A stretch of DNA of 64,000 nucleotides, taken from assembly GCA_944390285.1 (NCBI GenBank), contig CALXPN010000003.1, positions 50,285 through 114,284 of the forward strand. The letters run 5' to 3'. The position numbers were made by a program, and so were the translations under genes. The notes beneath the pieces were generated by a model that was not told where the DNA came from, ran no database searches, and saw only the letters and a program-made list of their open reading frames with translations. The first letter of the stretch is position 1, and every line of letters begins with the position of its first letter. The stretch comes from an uncultured Clostridia bacterium (GTDB lineage: Bacteria > Bacillota > Clostridia > TANB77 > CAG-508). Positions 17,044 to 27,100 of this stretch are shown here, in pieces.

Positions 17044-17768
17044 GTTTCTCCAATTACTTCTTCAGCTTGATTAACAACTTTATCCGCTTCTTCTTGCGAT
17101 AAATAATTATATTTTACCATTTTATATAATACTTGTTCTTGTCTTTCTTTTGCAAGTTCTGGATTTTTAGTTGGTGAATATACTGATGGAGCATTAGGAA
17201 TTCCTGCGAGTAATGTACATTCATATAAATCCATATCACTTACATTTTTTCCAAAGTAACCTTCTGCAGCTTCTTCTACAGAATAGTATCCATCTCCAAA
17301 ATACATAGTATTTACATAAAGTTCTAGTATTTCTTCTTTAGTACATTCCTTTTCATAATCGAAGGCCATAAAAATTTCAGCTATCTTCCTTGTAAACTCT
17401 TTTCTTTGTGTAAAATATGTATTTTTAGCAAGTTGCTGTGTTATTGTGCTTCCTCCCTCTACTAATTCCATTTCCTTTATATCTGTTATAACTGCTCTTG
17501 CTATAGAAATCATATCTATTCCATTATGTTCAAAAAACCTTCTATCTTCAACAGCAACTATAGCATTCACATAATTTTTTGGAAATTTATCATATGTAGT
17601 ATAACCATCTTTACTTTTAATTTCAGCTATTTTTTCTTGAATACTCATTTCATTTATAGCTTCTTTATAAAGTGAATATCCTTTATATACAAAAATTCCA
17701 CCAATTATACATATAAATAATATAACTAATATTAGTATAATCTTTAGTACTTTTAAAATTTTTTTCAT
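17028..17768 (-). CDS. Monofunctional peptidoglycan glycosyltransferase (GT51)
   Basis: Membrane-anchored glycosyltransferase that polymerises lipid II into glycan strands. Residues about 5-28 are the anchor; the GT51 domain shows VEDRRFFEHNG with the catalytic glutamate, EGGSTITQQLAKN, the second-glutamate region RKIAEIFMA and LLAGIPNAP. The 246 residues end without a transpeptidase domain, so cross-linking would be left to the class B PBPs. It follows the phosphatase gene by 14 bases, and its ATG is preceded by TAGGAG. Confidence 0.93.
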   Translation of the reverse strand: MKKILKVLKIILILVILFICIIGGIFVYKGYSLYKEAINEMSIQEKIAEIKSKDGYTTYDKFPKNYVNAIVAVEDRRFFEHNGIDMISIARAVITDIKEMELVEGGSTITQQLAKNTYFTQRKEFTRKIAEIFMAFDYEKECTKEEILELYVNTMYFGDGYYSVEEAAEGYFGKNVSDMDLYECTLLAGIPNAPSVYSPTKNPELAKERQEQVLYKMVKYNYLSQEEADKVVNQAEEVIGETKNST

Positions 17769-17782
17769 ATAAACTCCTATAT

Positions 17783-18241
17783 TTATTTCGATAAATTTAT
17801 CTTTTTTATTAATGCTTTACATCCTTCTAAAATCTCTTCATATGCTTTATCAAAATTCCCAGTATACCAAGGGTCAGCTATATCTCTTGGATTATTAGTA
17901 AAATCTAATAATCTATATACTTTTTGATTTTTATCATTTCCTATTATTCTTAGTATATTTATTATATTGCTTTTTTCCATTCCAATAATATAATCATATT
18001 TATCATAATCTTCTTTTTTTAATTTTTTTGCAACTCTATCTTCTACTGGTATTTTTTCTTGATTTAATTTTCTTATAGTTCCATAATGAACCCCATTTCC
18101 AATTTCCTCAGAACTTGTAGCACTTGAAGAAATATAAAATTCACTTTCTAAATTTTGTTTTTTTACTAAATCTTTTAATACAAATTCCGCCATAGGTGAT
18201 CTGCATATATTTCCTAAACATACAAACATTATTCTAATCAT
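17783..18241 (-). CDS. Low-molecular-weight protein-tyrosine phosphatase
   Basis: A 152-residue enzyme with the N-terminal P-loop CLGNICRSP (nucleophilic cysteine at residue 8) and the acid/base aspartate in DPWYTGNF near 122. In Gram-positive bacteria such enzymes often dephosphorylate kinases that control capsule or exopolysaccharide; here the partner is a wall glycosyltransferase gene 14 bases downstream. No bacterial tyrosine kinase gene lies nearby. Start preceded by AGGGAG. Confidence 0.93.
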   Translation of the reverse strand: MIRIMFVCLGNICRSPMAEFVLKDLVKKQNLESEFYISSSATSSEEIGNGVHYGTIRKLNQEKIPVEDRVAKKLKKEDYDKYDYIIGMEKSNIINILRIIGNDKNQKVYRLLDFTNNPRDIADPWYTGNFDKAYEEILEGCKALIKKINLSK

Positions 18242-18376
18242 TTAAATTCTCCCTCTACATTTTATATTCTATCATAAAACTTCTGCTTTTCAAGTGAATT
18301 AATTGTGAATTTTATAAATTTAAAAATTTAATTGCCTTTTCCTTATCTTATATTTATAATTAAAGTGGTGATAAAA

Positions 18377-19195
18377 TTGAAAGAAAAAAATATAAATATA
18401 AAACTAATTATTTTCAGATTAATTTCTGCTCTAATAATTATTATTTGTTTAATTGTATTATTTTTATGGCAAAAAGATAATTCTACCAATAGTAACTTAC
18501 AAAATGATTTATTTGTTTTTATTACTGAAAAAAATTTGGATCCAGAAAATAATCCACCGCAATATAATAATTATATTGACAATAGTAATATATTAAATGA
18601 TTTATCAAATAATAAAAATATTATTAATGATTTAGAAGTAGATTTTGATTCTTTAGATTCTATTAATTCAGACACTGTTGCTTGGATAAAAATAAATAAT
18701 ACAAATATAAACTTTCCTGTTGTACAAACTTCAAATAATTCATATTATTTAACTAAAAATTTTAATAAACAAAATAATAGCGCCGGATGGATTTTCGCAG
18801 ACTATAGAAATAATTTTGATACTTTAGATAAAAACACAATAGTATATGGGCATAATAGAAGAAATGGTACTATGTTTAGTAATTTAACTTATTTTTTAGA
18901 TTTTAATTGGTATGAAAATAATGAAAATAAATATTTTAATTTTATTACAAAAAATCAAAGCTATATAGCTGAAATTTTTTCTATTTATAAATTACCCTCT
19001 AGAAATATAAGTTTGATTAATAAATTTTCTTCTACTGAAGAATTTAAACAAAATATTGATAGCTGGAAAAATGCTAGTTTTTATGATTTTAAAACAAATG
19101 TTAATGAAAGCGATAATTTACTAACTCTTTGCACTTGTGATAATACTTCTATTAATCGAATAATTATTGTTTCTAGATTAATACCTATAAATTAA
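18377..19195 (+). CDS. Class B sortase
   Basis: Membrane-anchored transpeptidase that joins surface proteins to the wall. Residues about 8-32 are the anchor; the sortase domain has VVQTSNNSYYL, AGWIFADYRN, the catalytic histidine in IVYGHNRR, and the catalytic cysteine in TLCTC, followed by the arginine in NRIIIVSRL. The TLCTC form, the insertion of a helix before it and the N-terminal region place it in class B. I start it at TTG 18377 after GGTGAT; GTG triplets inside that site are less likely. No substrate gene is adjacent; the nearest large surface protein is at 24-28 kb. Confidence 0.9.
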   Translation: MKEKNINIKLIIFRLISALIIIICLIVLFLWQKDNSTNSNLQNDLFVFITEKNLDPENNPPQYNNYIDNSNILNDLSNNKNIINDLEVDFDSLDSINSDTVAWIKINNTNINFPVVQTSNNSYYLTKNFNKQNNSAGWIFADYRNNFDTLDKNTIVYGHNRRNGTMFSNLTYFLDFNWYENNENKYFNFITKNQSYIAEIFSIYKLPSRNISLINKFSSTEEFKQNIDSWKNASFYDFKTNVNESDNLLTLCTCDNTSINRIIIVSRLIPIN

Positions 19196-19197
19196 TA

Positions 19198-19236
19198 AAA
19201 AAACTCTATTTACAAAATTAGTAAATAGAGTTTTTT
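19198..19236. terminator. Bidirectional terminator between sortase and acyl-CoA ligase genes
   Basis: A perfect 16-bp stem, AAAAAACTCTATTTAC with GTAAATAGAGTTTTTT, and a 7-base loop lie between two convergent genes, with T runs in both directions. Confidence 0.92.
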
Positions 19237-19237
19237 A

Positions 19238-20962
19238 TTAATTTGTTACATGTTGTATTTTTTTCATTTCTTCAAATCTCTTTATTTTTGCTGTAGTTGT
19301 TTTTATAAAATCATCTTTTGTAACTATCATATTTTTTATATATTTATATGTTGGAAGAGTTCTATTTATTTCCTTTATCTTCTCCCATAATACATTATTT
19401 ATATCTTTTTCATTCATTTTTGACAAATTACTTTTTACATATTCTTCATCATATTGTACTTTAACAGATACAACTAAATCATCTTCTTTTGGCATTCCAA
19501 ATACCATAGATTCTTTTACTAGTGGAATCTTGTTTATCAATAACTCTAATTCTTCAGGGTATACATTTTTTCCATTTTTAAGTACAATAACATTCTTTTT
19601 TCTACCTGAAATAAATATAAAACCTTCTTTATCTATATAAGCTAAATCTCCTGTTAAAAACCATCCTTCTCTAAATACTTTTTTAGTTTCTTCTTCATCA
19701 TCATAATACCCTAACATTACATTTGGCCCTTTTACTGCAAGTTCACCTATTCCCTGTTCATTTTTATCAAAAATTTTTACCTTTACACCTTTTAACGGAA
19801 ATCCAATTGAACCTTTTTTTCCATATTTAAAATTCTCAGCTGCTACAACTGGTGCAGTTTCAGTAAGTCCATAGCCTTGTATTATTTTTATTCCAAATTC
19901 GTTAAAAGCTTTCCAAACTTCTTTATCTAAACTTGCTGCGCCACTAATTATTACTCTTAGTTTTCCCCCTAAATTATCTATAATTTGTTTAAATACTTTT
20001 CTTTTTATAATTGGTATTATATTAGTTACTTTTCTTGCAATTTTTACAGAATTTATTTTTCCTTGTTTTTCTATTTCTTTCATTATCTTTTTATACATTG
20101 TTTCTATTAAAATTGGTACTCCAATAAATACTGATATGCCATATTCTTTTAAGTTTTGAGCAATATATCTTAAACCATCTGGAAATGCAGTGGCAGCACC
20201 ATAACTTAAAATATATAATATTCCTGTTGAACCAAAAGTATGATGAAATGGTAAAAAGGCTAAATTCACATCTGTTTCCCTAAAATCTTCTGTTGCATGC
20301 ATAGCAGAAATATCAAAAGCAATATTTCTTTGTGAAAGTTTTACAATTTTTGATGTTGCACTAGTTCCAGATGTAAAACATAATTCACTTACTTTTTCTG
20401 AATCTATTTTTGCATTTTCAAAATCTAAATCTCCATTTTCACGTAACTTTTTTCCTTTGTTTTTAATTTCAGATAATGTCTGATATTTTTCATTATCATC
20501 CATACATATATATTCTTTAATATTTACTTCTTCTTTTTCTTTAATTTTAGAAATCACTTCTTCCATTGCATTATCAAATATGATAGCATCTGGATTTGTT
20601 CTTTTTACACTATTTTCTATTTCTATTTCTGTTAAACCTTTATCCAAAGGAACTACTACCATATTTCCTAACAAAGTAGAAGTAAAACTCAAAACCCATT
20701 CATATCTATTTTTAGAAATAATTGCTATCCTCTTATTTTTCAAATCTAAATTATATAAACCTGTTCCTAAATTATTTATATCATCTAAAAACTCTTTAAA
20801 TGTTATATTAATATATTCTACGTCTTCATTTTTCTTTTCTTTTAATATAAAAGCCGTATTATTAGGATATTTTGACACTGAATCATAAATAATTTCTTTT
20901 ACATTTTGAAAATCTGGATATTCAAAAAAATACTTATCTTTTTTATTTTTTATTTTAATCAC
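19238..20962 (-). CDS. Long-chain acyl-CoA synthetase-like AMP-binding enzyme
   Basis: Adenylate-forming enzyme expected to activate a carboxylic acid (probably a fatty acid) with ATP and CoA. The 574 residues show the P-loop-like TSGTSATSKIVKLSQ near 200, GYGLTETAPV near 360, TGDLAYIDKEGF, ISGRKKNVIVLKNGKNV and a C-terminal lysine in TTTAKIKRFE. No membrane segment. The start is uncertain: GTG 20962 lies inside the sequence that looks like the ribosome site (AAGGTGAT). It stands alone between two terminators. It could serve lipid recycling or another acyl donor pathway; substrate is not readable. Confidence 0.88.
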   Translation of the reverse strand: MIKIKNKKDKYFFEYPDFQNVKEIIYDSVSKYPNNTAFILKEKKNEDVEYINITFKEFLDDINNLGTGLYNLDLKNKRIAIISKNRYEWVLSFTSTLLGNMVVVPLDKGLTEIEIENSVKRTNPDAIIFDNAMEEVISKIKEKEEVNIKEYICMDDNEKYQTLSEIKNKGKKLRENGDLDFENAKIDSEKVSELCFTSGTSATSKIVKLSQRNIAFDISAMHATEDFRETDVNLAFLPFHHTFGSTGILYILSYGAATAFPDGLRYIAQNLKEYGISVFIGVPILIETMYKKIMKEIEKQGKINSVKIARKVTNIIPIIKRKVFKQIIDNLGGKLRVIISGAASLDKEVWKAFNEFGIKIIQGYGLTETAPVVAAENFKYGKKGSIGFPLKGVKVKIFDKNEQGIGELAVKGPNVMLGYYDDEEETKKVFREGWFLTGDLAYIDKEGFIFISGRKKNVIVLKNGKNVYPEELELLINKIPLVKESMVFGMPKEDDLVVSVKVQYDEEYVKSNLSKMNEKDINNVLWEKIKEINRTLPTYKYIKNMIVTKDDFIKTTTAKIKRFEEMKKIQHVTN

Positions 20963-21082
20963 CTTCTTATCTAGTTTTCAAAACCATTATATATTATTTT
21001 GTAATTTAAGTCAATTGCTTATTAATATTTTATTTACTCTTATAATATATTATTCAATTTTAAGTATTAAAATTGAATAAAA

Positions 21083-21110
21083 AAAAAGATAAAATTAATT
21101 TTATCTTTTT
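21083..21110 (-). terminator. Terminator after the DUF1836 gene
   Basis: AAAAAGATAAAATT and AATTTTATCTTTTT form a perfect A/T-rich stem ending at the stop codon of the gene. Confidence 0.7.
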
Positions 21111-21658
21111 TATTCTATAGAATCTTTTCTGTTTATCTCTGAAATTTGTGATGCAATATATTTACTCGCGCTAGAACCTATTGCCATATATAAAGCTGTA
21201 TCAGCCAAAAAACTATCTTCAAACGAATTTTTTTTGCTAAATTTTTTTCCAATTGCTATAACTGTATTAAAAGTAGAATCATATAAGTCACTAAAAAAAT
21301 TTAATGTTTCTTCTATTGAAGTTCTTTTCACTCTAAGTTCTATTAAATCTTTTATATCTGAAATAGGTAATGCCTGTTTCAATGTACATATTATTATTAA
21401 ATATGCTATATGTTCTCTAGAATATCTCTTTTTGATTGGAGCTGGCATTATTCCTAGTTTTACATAATTATTAATCATTGAATTTGTAATTATTTTCGAA
21501 GAATTATCAGTTTTATGAAAAGATAAATATTTCTCCATTAAAGCAATTACTTGATCCATATATAAATCTATTTCTGGTAGTTCGTCCCAATATGGTAATT
21601 TATGTTTTACTATTTTGAAATAATCCTCAAATTTTTTTTCATTTTTTTCCATAATCAA
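21110..21658 (-). CDS. DUF1836 (MerR-like) putative regulator
   Basis: About 182 residues. LPEIDLYMDQVIALMEKYLS followed by IITNSMINNYVKLGIMPAP and KKRYSREHIAYLIIICTLKQ is the DUF1836 pattern, a winged-helix relative of MerR found in Firmicutes; the C-terminal half is helical. DNA binding is inferred from the family. Start: TTG 21658 has AGGAG at seven bases, while the in-frame ATG 21652 is 13 bases away, so I prefer TTG. The next gene upstream on the same strand is the GGDEF gene. Confidence 0.75.
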   Translation of the reverse strand: MIMEKNEKKFEDYFKIVKHKLPYWDELPEIDLYMDQVIALMEKYLSFHKTDNSSKIITNSMINNYVKLGIMPAPIKKRYSREHIAYLIIICTLKQALPISDIKDLIELRVKRTSIEETLNFFSDLYDSTFNTVIAIGKKFSKKNSFEDSFLADTALYMAIGSSASKYIASQISEINRKDSIE

Positions 21659-21751
21659 ATAAATTCTCCTTTTTATTATAATATTATAATAACACAAAAT
21701 ATTGAAGAATTCAAATTATTAGGGATTTATTATAAAAAACTTTTGAACCTT

Positions 21752-22681
21752 TTAAAATCTTCTTCTATTTATTACATATGTACTTCCAAGAATTGTTTTT
21801 GCTTGATGTTTTATTTGACTTGCTATCTCACCTATTTCAAGTGTTGATTTATATACTGTTGAATCCACTTCTAAAACTGCAATAGAAATTGATGTTAATG
21901 GAAATTGTTCAATTATTCCTCTTCTATTTGCAACTTCAACATATCCCCTTTCTATATCAACATCATTATAAAAATTTACTACACATTTATCAAATTCTGC
22001 AATTATATTTTGACATACTAAATCATAATCTGTTTTACCTATTACTGCGACAAAATCATCTCCACCTACATGCCCTATAAAATTATTACTATTTTCTATT
22101 TCATGTATATGTTTTGAAATTGTTCTAGCTGTAAACTTTATTATTTCATCTCCATTTGAAAAGCCATATACATCATTATATGCCTTAAAATTATCTAAAT
22201 CAAAATAAAGAATTGCAAAAGTTTCTTTATTTAAAAGTCTTTTTTTCATTTCAGCTTGTATCTGAACATTTCCAGGTAAACCAGTAAGAGGGCTTATTCT
22301 TCTGTTTTTATTCAATAAATTTATAATATTCTTTATTGTATAATATAAATATTCATCATCAATTGGTGTTTGAACATAAAATTCTACATCTGTTTTAAGA
22401 ACATCAATCACATGATTTCTGTCCCTATTTCCACTTACCACAATAATAGGTGTAATACTATTATCTTCATTTGATCTTATATTTTTACAGAAATCAACAA
22501 TATTAATATTTGATGTATTTTCATCTATAATTATTAATGATGGTATATTTCTAAGTGCTATATCTAATTCTGTTGCTTTTATTGTTTTAAATTTATACTC
22601 ATCCAACTCTTTATTAAAAAGTATATTTAATTTATCTTTTAATTCAGTTGTATCTTCTATTACATATATTTCATGAATCAT
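21752..22681 (-). CDS. REC-GGDEF protein with degenerate receiver
   Basis: A 309-residue soluble protein. Residues 1-120 are a receiver-like domain with Asp53 (LIIIDEN), but the conserved lysine region reads QTPID, so phosphorylation signalling may be lost. Residues about 130-300 are a diguanylate cyclase-like GGDEF domain with SPLTGLPGN, FDLDNFKAYND and the signature GGDDF near 207, where the usual fourth residue Glu is Asp. That change and the lack of an obvious RxxD inhibitory site make c-di-GMP synthesis possible but unproven. No EAL or PilZ partner is in the window. Confidence 0.82.
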   Translation of the reverse strand: MIHEIYVIEDTTELKDKLNILFNKELDEYKFKTIKATELDIALRNIPSLIIIDENTSNINIVDFCKNIRSNEDNSITPIIVVSGNRDRNHVIDVLKTDVEFYVQTPIDDEYLYYTIKNIINLLNKNRRISPLTGLPGNVQIQAEMKKRLLNKETFAILYFDLDNFKAYNDVYGFSNGDEIIKFTARTISKHIHEIENSNNFIGHVGGDDFVAVIGKTDYDLVCQNIIAEFDKCVVNFYNDVDIERGYVEVANRRGIIEQFPLTSISIAVLEVDSTVYKSTLEIGEIASQIKHQAKTILGSTYVINRRRF

Positions 22682-22707
22682 AGCTATCCCCTACAATAAT
22701 TTTTATA

Positions 22708-22735
22708 ATGGGCAAATTTCATTTAATTTGCCCAT
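22708..22735 (-). terminator. Terminator after the Ig-like protein gene
   Basis: ATGGGCAAATT (22708-22718) and AATTTGCCCAT (22725-22735) form a perfect 11-bp stem just behind the stop codon; the T tract is weak. Confidence 0.6.
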
Positions 22736-22742
22736 ATCCGTT

Positions 22743-23969
22743 TTATTTTGTAATTTCTTTTACTTCTTGTTTTTCTTCACCATTAACAGAAATTATTGTT
22801 AATGTAAATCTATTGTTTCCATCTACTAAGTCATATTCAAAAGACATTTCTGGTGGTGTTTCTCCACCTAAATCTACTGGTATATCTACATCATTTACAT
22901 TTAATTTTACTTCTTTTATACCATCACTGCAAACACCTTTTATAAATGCTTTATCTGGGTTTGATTCAGATTTTTCTATTGTAATTTCTATATTTGAATT
23001 ATCTTGATTTTCTGTATCTTGTTCGTCAGCTTGTACTTGCTCTGAAACCTCTGTACTTGTATTATCAATACTTATCGCTGTTACTACTATATTATTACTT
23101 GTTCCTTCAAGTGGTACATCAAAGTTAGCATCTGTTGGTGTCTCCCCACCTAAATCTACTGGTATATCTTGATCATTAACTTTTAATTTTATTTCTTTTA
23201 TACCATTTTCATGATAACATTTTACATTTGCTGAAGTTTTATCTGCTGAAATTGTTATTGTTACATCAGGTTCTGTAAGTCCTGAAAAACTTTGTATTTC
23301 TGTTGTTGTATTACTATTTTTATCTACCGCTACAATTGTTATATCATTATTTCCTTTTAATATATCTATCTCAAATTTTATTGTTTTATTATCTTCTTCT
23401 GTTGCATCAACTCTTTGTTCTTCTTCATCATTCCATCTATATGTAACAAAATCTAATGCTGTTTCATCTGTTGCTGTAATTTCAAGTTTTTTATCATCTG
23501 TAACATTTAATTCTATAACTGGGTATATCTTATCTTCTCCGTTTTCAGAAGTTATACTCTGCTCAAAACTTGTTTCGTGTCCAGTAACATCAACTACTTT
23601 AACATTCAAAGTATGTTCTCCAGCAAAAAGTGCTATTTCTTCTTCCATTGTAGATTCTCCACTACCTTTTATAGTAGTTTCTTTTTCTGCATCCCAACTA
23701 TATATTAACTTCTCTATTACTTTATCATGTGTAACTTTTATTACTGCTGTTGATTCTTTTTGTTCAACAGTTATTTGTGCATCTGTTGCAGATTCTGTAG
23801 GAATACTAGCTTCAGCTTGACTATTTTTATATAATCCATATGCTCCTCCTCCTAATAGACATATAGCAAAAATAGCTAATATTATTGCAAAAACTCTAAC
23901 AACTTTATCTGATCCTGATGAACCGCCACCTGGGTTTTTATTTGGATTGTAATCTAAAATTTGATTCAT
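22743..23969 (-). CDS. Membrane-anchored protein with repeated Ig-like domains
   Basis: A 408-residue protein with a short Gly/Ser-rich cytoplasmic N-terminus (GGGSSGS), a membrane segment at 25-46, and an extracellular part of beta-rich domains of about 85-100 residues each. Repeats are visible: VDIPVDLGGETPPEMSFEYDL near the end matches DIPVDLGGETPTDANFDVPL about 94 residues earlier, and earlier copies share ISIT/VDKN features. It looks like a bacterial Ig-like stalk or adhesin. No sorting signal; anchored by its N-terminus. It lies between the REC-GGDEF gene and the large thioester protein gene, all on one strand, but terminators separate them. Confidence 0.75.
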   Translation of the reverse strand: MNQILDYNPNKNPGGGSSGSDKVVRVFAIILAIFAICLLGGGAYGLYKNSQAEASIPTESATDAQITVEQKESTAVIKVTHDKVIEKLIYSWDAEKETTIKGSGESTMEEEIALFAGEHTLNVKVVDVTGHETSFEQSITSENGEDKIYPVIELNVTDDKKLEITATDETALDFVTYRWNDEEEQRVDATEEDNKTIKFEIDILKGNNDITIVAVDKNSNTTTEIQSFSGLTEPDVTITISADKTSANVKCYHENGIKEIKLKVNDQDIPVDLGGETPTDANFDVPLEGTSNNIVVTAISIDNTSTEVSEQVQADEQDTENQDNSNIEITIEKSESNPDKAFIKGVCSDGIKEVKLNVNDVDIPVDLGGETPPEMSFEYDLVDGNNRFTLTIISVNGEEKQEVKEITK

Positions 23970-24132
23970 ATGTGAAACACCTCATCTTAACTTATTTCAA
24001 GCTAAATTATATCATATAGAAAATTTATTGTAAACACAAAAAATTACCTTTTTATACATTTTTTGTATCATTTTTTTGTTTTCATAAAACTTTATAATTT
24101 ATATTTATGTAATGATTTTTCTTGAATTTTTA

Positions 24133-24168
24133 AATAAAAAAAAGGACTCTAGTAATTAGAATCCTTTT
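24133..24168 (-). terminator. Terminator after the thioester adhesin gene
   Basis: AAAGGATTCTA and TAGAGTCCTTT (one G-U pair) form a stem followed by eight T on the minus strand, nine bases behind the stop codon. Confidence 0.9.
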
Positions 24169-24176
24169 AATTTATT

Positions 24177-27100
24177 TTATAAAACATATTTTTTGATTAA
24201 TATTACTCCTGTTGACATTATTGCAAGAATAATAGTTGTTAATGCAATATATGTTGGTGCAGTACCTGTAGAAATTCCTAAGTAAATCTCTGCATTATCT
24301 ATATCATCTTCTCCTTCTACTTTATTATTAGGAGTTGAATCTATATCTGGAGTATCACTATCATTGTGATCTGCACTAATTTCTGCCACATTTACTTTTA
24401 GTCCTAAATTATTTTCAGAATTAATCCATTTTAATACAACCTGTACTGAAGCTGAAGCTCCTGGTTCTAACACTGTTGTTGATAAAGCATTTGTTGTTAT
24501 AACATTTTGTGAAACTTGTGTCCATGCTGTATTTTCTTCTGGAATAAATTCTAAGCCTTCTGGTATATAATCTGTAATTTCTGTTGCTGTTCCTTCAATT
24601 TCTCCTTCATTTGTAACTGTTATATTATATACAAATTTAACAGTTGTTGAATCTAATTTTTTTCTATGAATTTCTACTTTTTGTAATCCATCATTTGGTG
24701 AAAGTGATATTTCTCTTGTTGTACCATCTTCTGTAATTATTACTTTTATTAGATCTTTTTTAAGCGCCAAATCAAAATATTTAACATATACTTTTTCATC
24801 ATCTATATCATCTTCATCTTCTTTATTATTACCTGGTGTTGAATCAATATCATCTATTGGATCTCCATTTTGATCTTCATCATCAGTAATCTCTGCTATA
24901 TTTCTTATAATTCTTTCTTGACTTGTCACATCATTTTCTACAACTTTAAAAACAATTTGAACATCTCTATAATCAGGAGTTTCTGATGTTTCTGGATCGA
25001 ATCCTTGTAATAAATTATCTTCTTCTCTTTCTTCAGATTTTTCTTTTGATAAGTAATCTGTTTTTACTGTTACAGCTTGACTTAAATCTGTTGTTTCATT
25101 TCCATCTTTATCATATAATATCCAACCATATTGCTTATTTATATCATTATCTGGTAGGAATTCTAATCCTTCTGGTAAGTCATCTGATATTTCTTTTGCA
25201 TATCCTGGTGTATTTCCTTCATTATACACTCTTATTGTATATGTGATTATATCATTATTTTCAACTTGTAATGGATCTACTGTTGAAGAAAACTGTACTT
25301 TTCCTTCTGAATTTACTGAGACATTAGGTTCTCTACCAGTAATTTCTCCACCATTTAGTCCTGTAATAAATTTTTGTAAACTTAAATCAAATTCTTCTGG
25401 TTCTTTTGTTGTTAAATTCTCATAATCATTATCATCTTGATTTTGATCGTTTCCAGGATAATTGCCTGGATCTACTGTATCTGGAGTTGAATCAATATCA
25501 GTAATTTCTTCTTTATTTTCATCAGAATCTTTTGTTATTTCTGCAATATTTCTAAAATTATTTCCAGAAACTGAATCTGCAATTACTATACAAGCAACTT
25601 GTATGTCTTTATAATCTAGTGTTTCTGAATTTTCTTTATCAAATGCTTGTAATAAATTCTTTTCATCAGTGTTTGAAGATTTTAATTTTGTTGATGTTAT
25701 TTTTGCATTTCCTATAACAACATCTACTTCTGATAAATCTTTAATACCATTAAAGTCATCTACTGACAAATTATTTGTTCCATTTGTTATTGTATTTAAT
25801 TTTACTGTTTTTGAATCAGCAGGTATTGACCAATAGTTATCGATATTTACTGTATGATTTACTAAAAACCCTAATCCTTCTGGTAAATAATCTGCTATTT
25901 CTTCAGCATACCCTGAAAGTTCTCCTTCATTATATACTCTTATTGTATAAATTACTATATCTCCTTGTTCAACTGTAATAGGTGTTTTTACTGTAGTATA
26001 TGTTGCATCTGTACTTGTTCCATTTTTTAAAGGTGTAACATCTACCTCTGGTTCTCTACTTTTAGCTAATGCATCACCATTTAATTTAGTAATAAATTTT
26101 TGTAAACTTAAATCAAAGGCTTTTCCTTCTATTTGAACTTTTTCAAAATCATCATCATCTTCTCTACCTTTATAAAAATAATCTGAATCTGTTAAATCTT
26201 CTTTATTATCTTTATCTCCTGTATAATTAGATGAATCTAAATCTCCCTGTGTGTAATCATTATTACCTGGTATAGAGTCTATATCAGAAATGTTATCTTC
26301 TGCTATTTCTGCAACATTAGTTAAAATACTAGATGCAGTAGCATTTTCAGATATTCTACATTCTATTTGTACATAGGCACTATCTAAAGTATCTGATGTT
26401 TCTTTATCAAATGCTTGTAATGTTTGATTTGCTAAATAGTTACTTGAATAAACTTTTGTATTTTCTCCAGTTTTAATTTCTTGCCAACCATATGTAGTAT
26501 TTATCTCGCTATCTGGTATAAACTCTAACCCATTTGGAATTGAATCTATTATTACCATTCCTGATGCATCTGTATCCCCTTCATTATATACTCTTATTTC
26601 ATATATAACTGTATCTCCTGCTGAAACTAATACAGGATTTTTAGGATGTTTATATTCTGCTGTTGTACTTGTTCCATTCTTTAAATTTGTAACATCTACA
26701 ACTGGTGCTCTGTCTATATTTGTATCATTTACTTTTACTATATATTTTCTTAACGCTAGATCAGATGCTGATCTTTTTATTTCTACTGGTACAGTAGCTC
26801 TATGTGGTGTTTCTCCTCTTGTTAATAAAACAACTGGTTGATATACTTCTACACCTTCATCATTTGTTGTTTTATTTTTCCAAAGTGATGCTTCTGTACC
26901 AAAACTAGAATAAGTTAGTTCTAAAGTTATATTTGTAATAGTTGTATTTGTTTTTGGTAAATATATATAATAATTTGTATCAAAAATTTCATTTACATTC
27001 TTGTCTGTAAAATTGTCTTCACCTTCAATCAAAACTTCATATTCATTTCTTGCTATTTCATTTCCATTTCCATCTAATAATTTTATTGAATATTGTGTTT

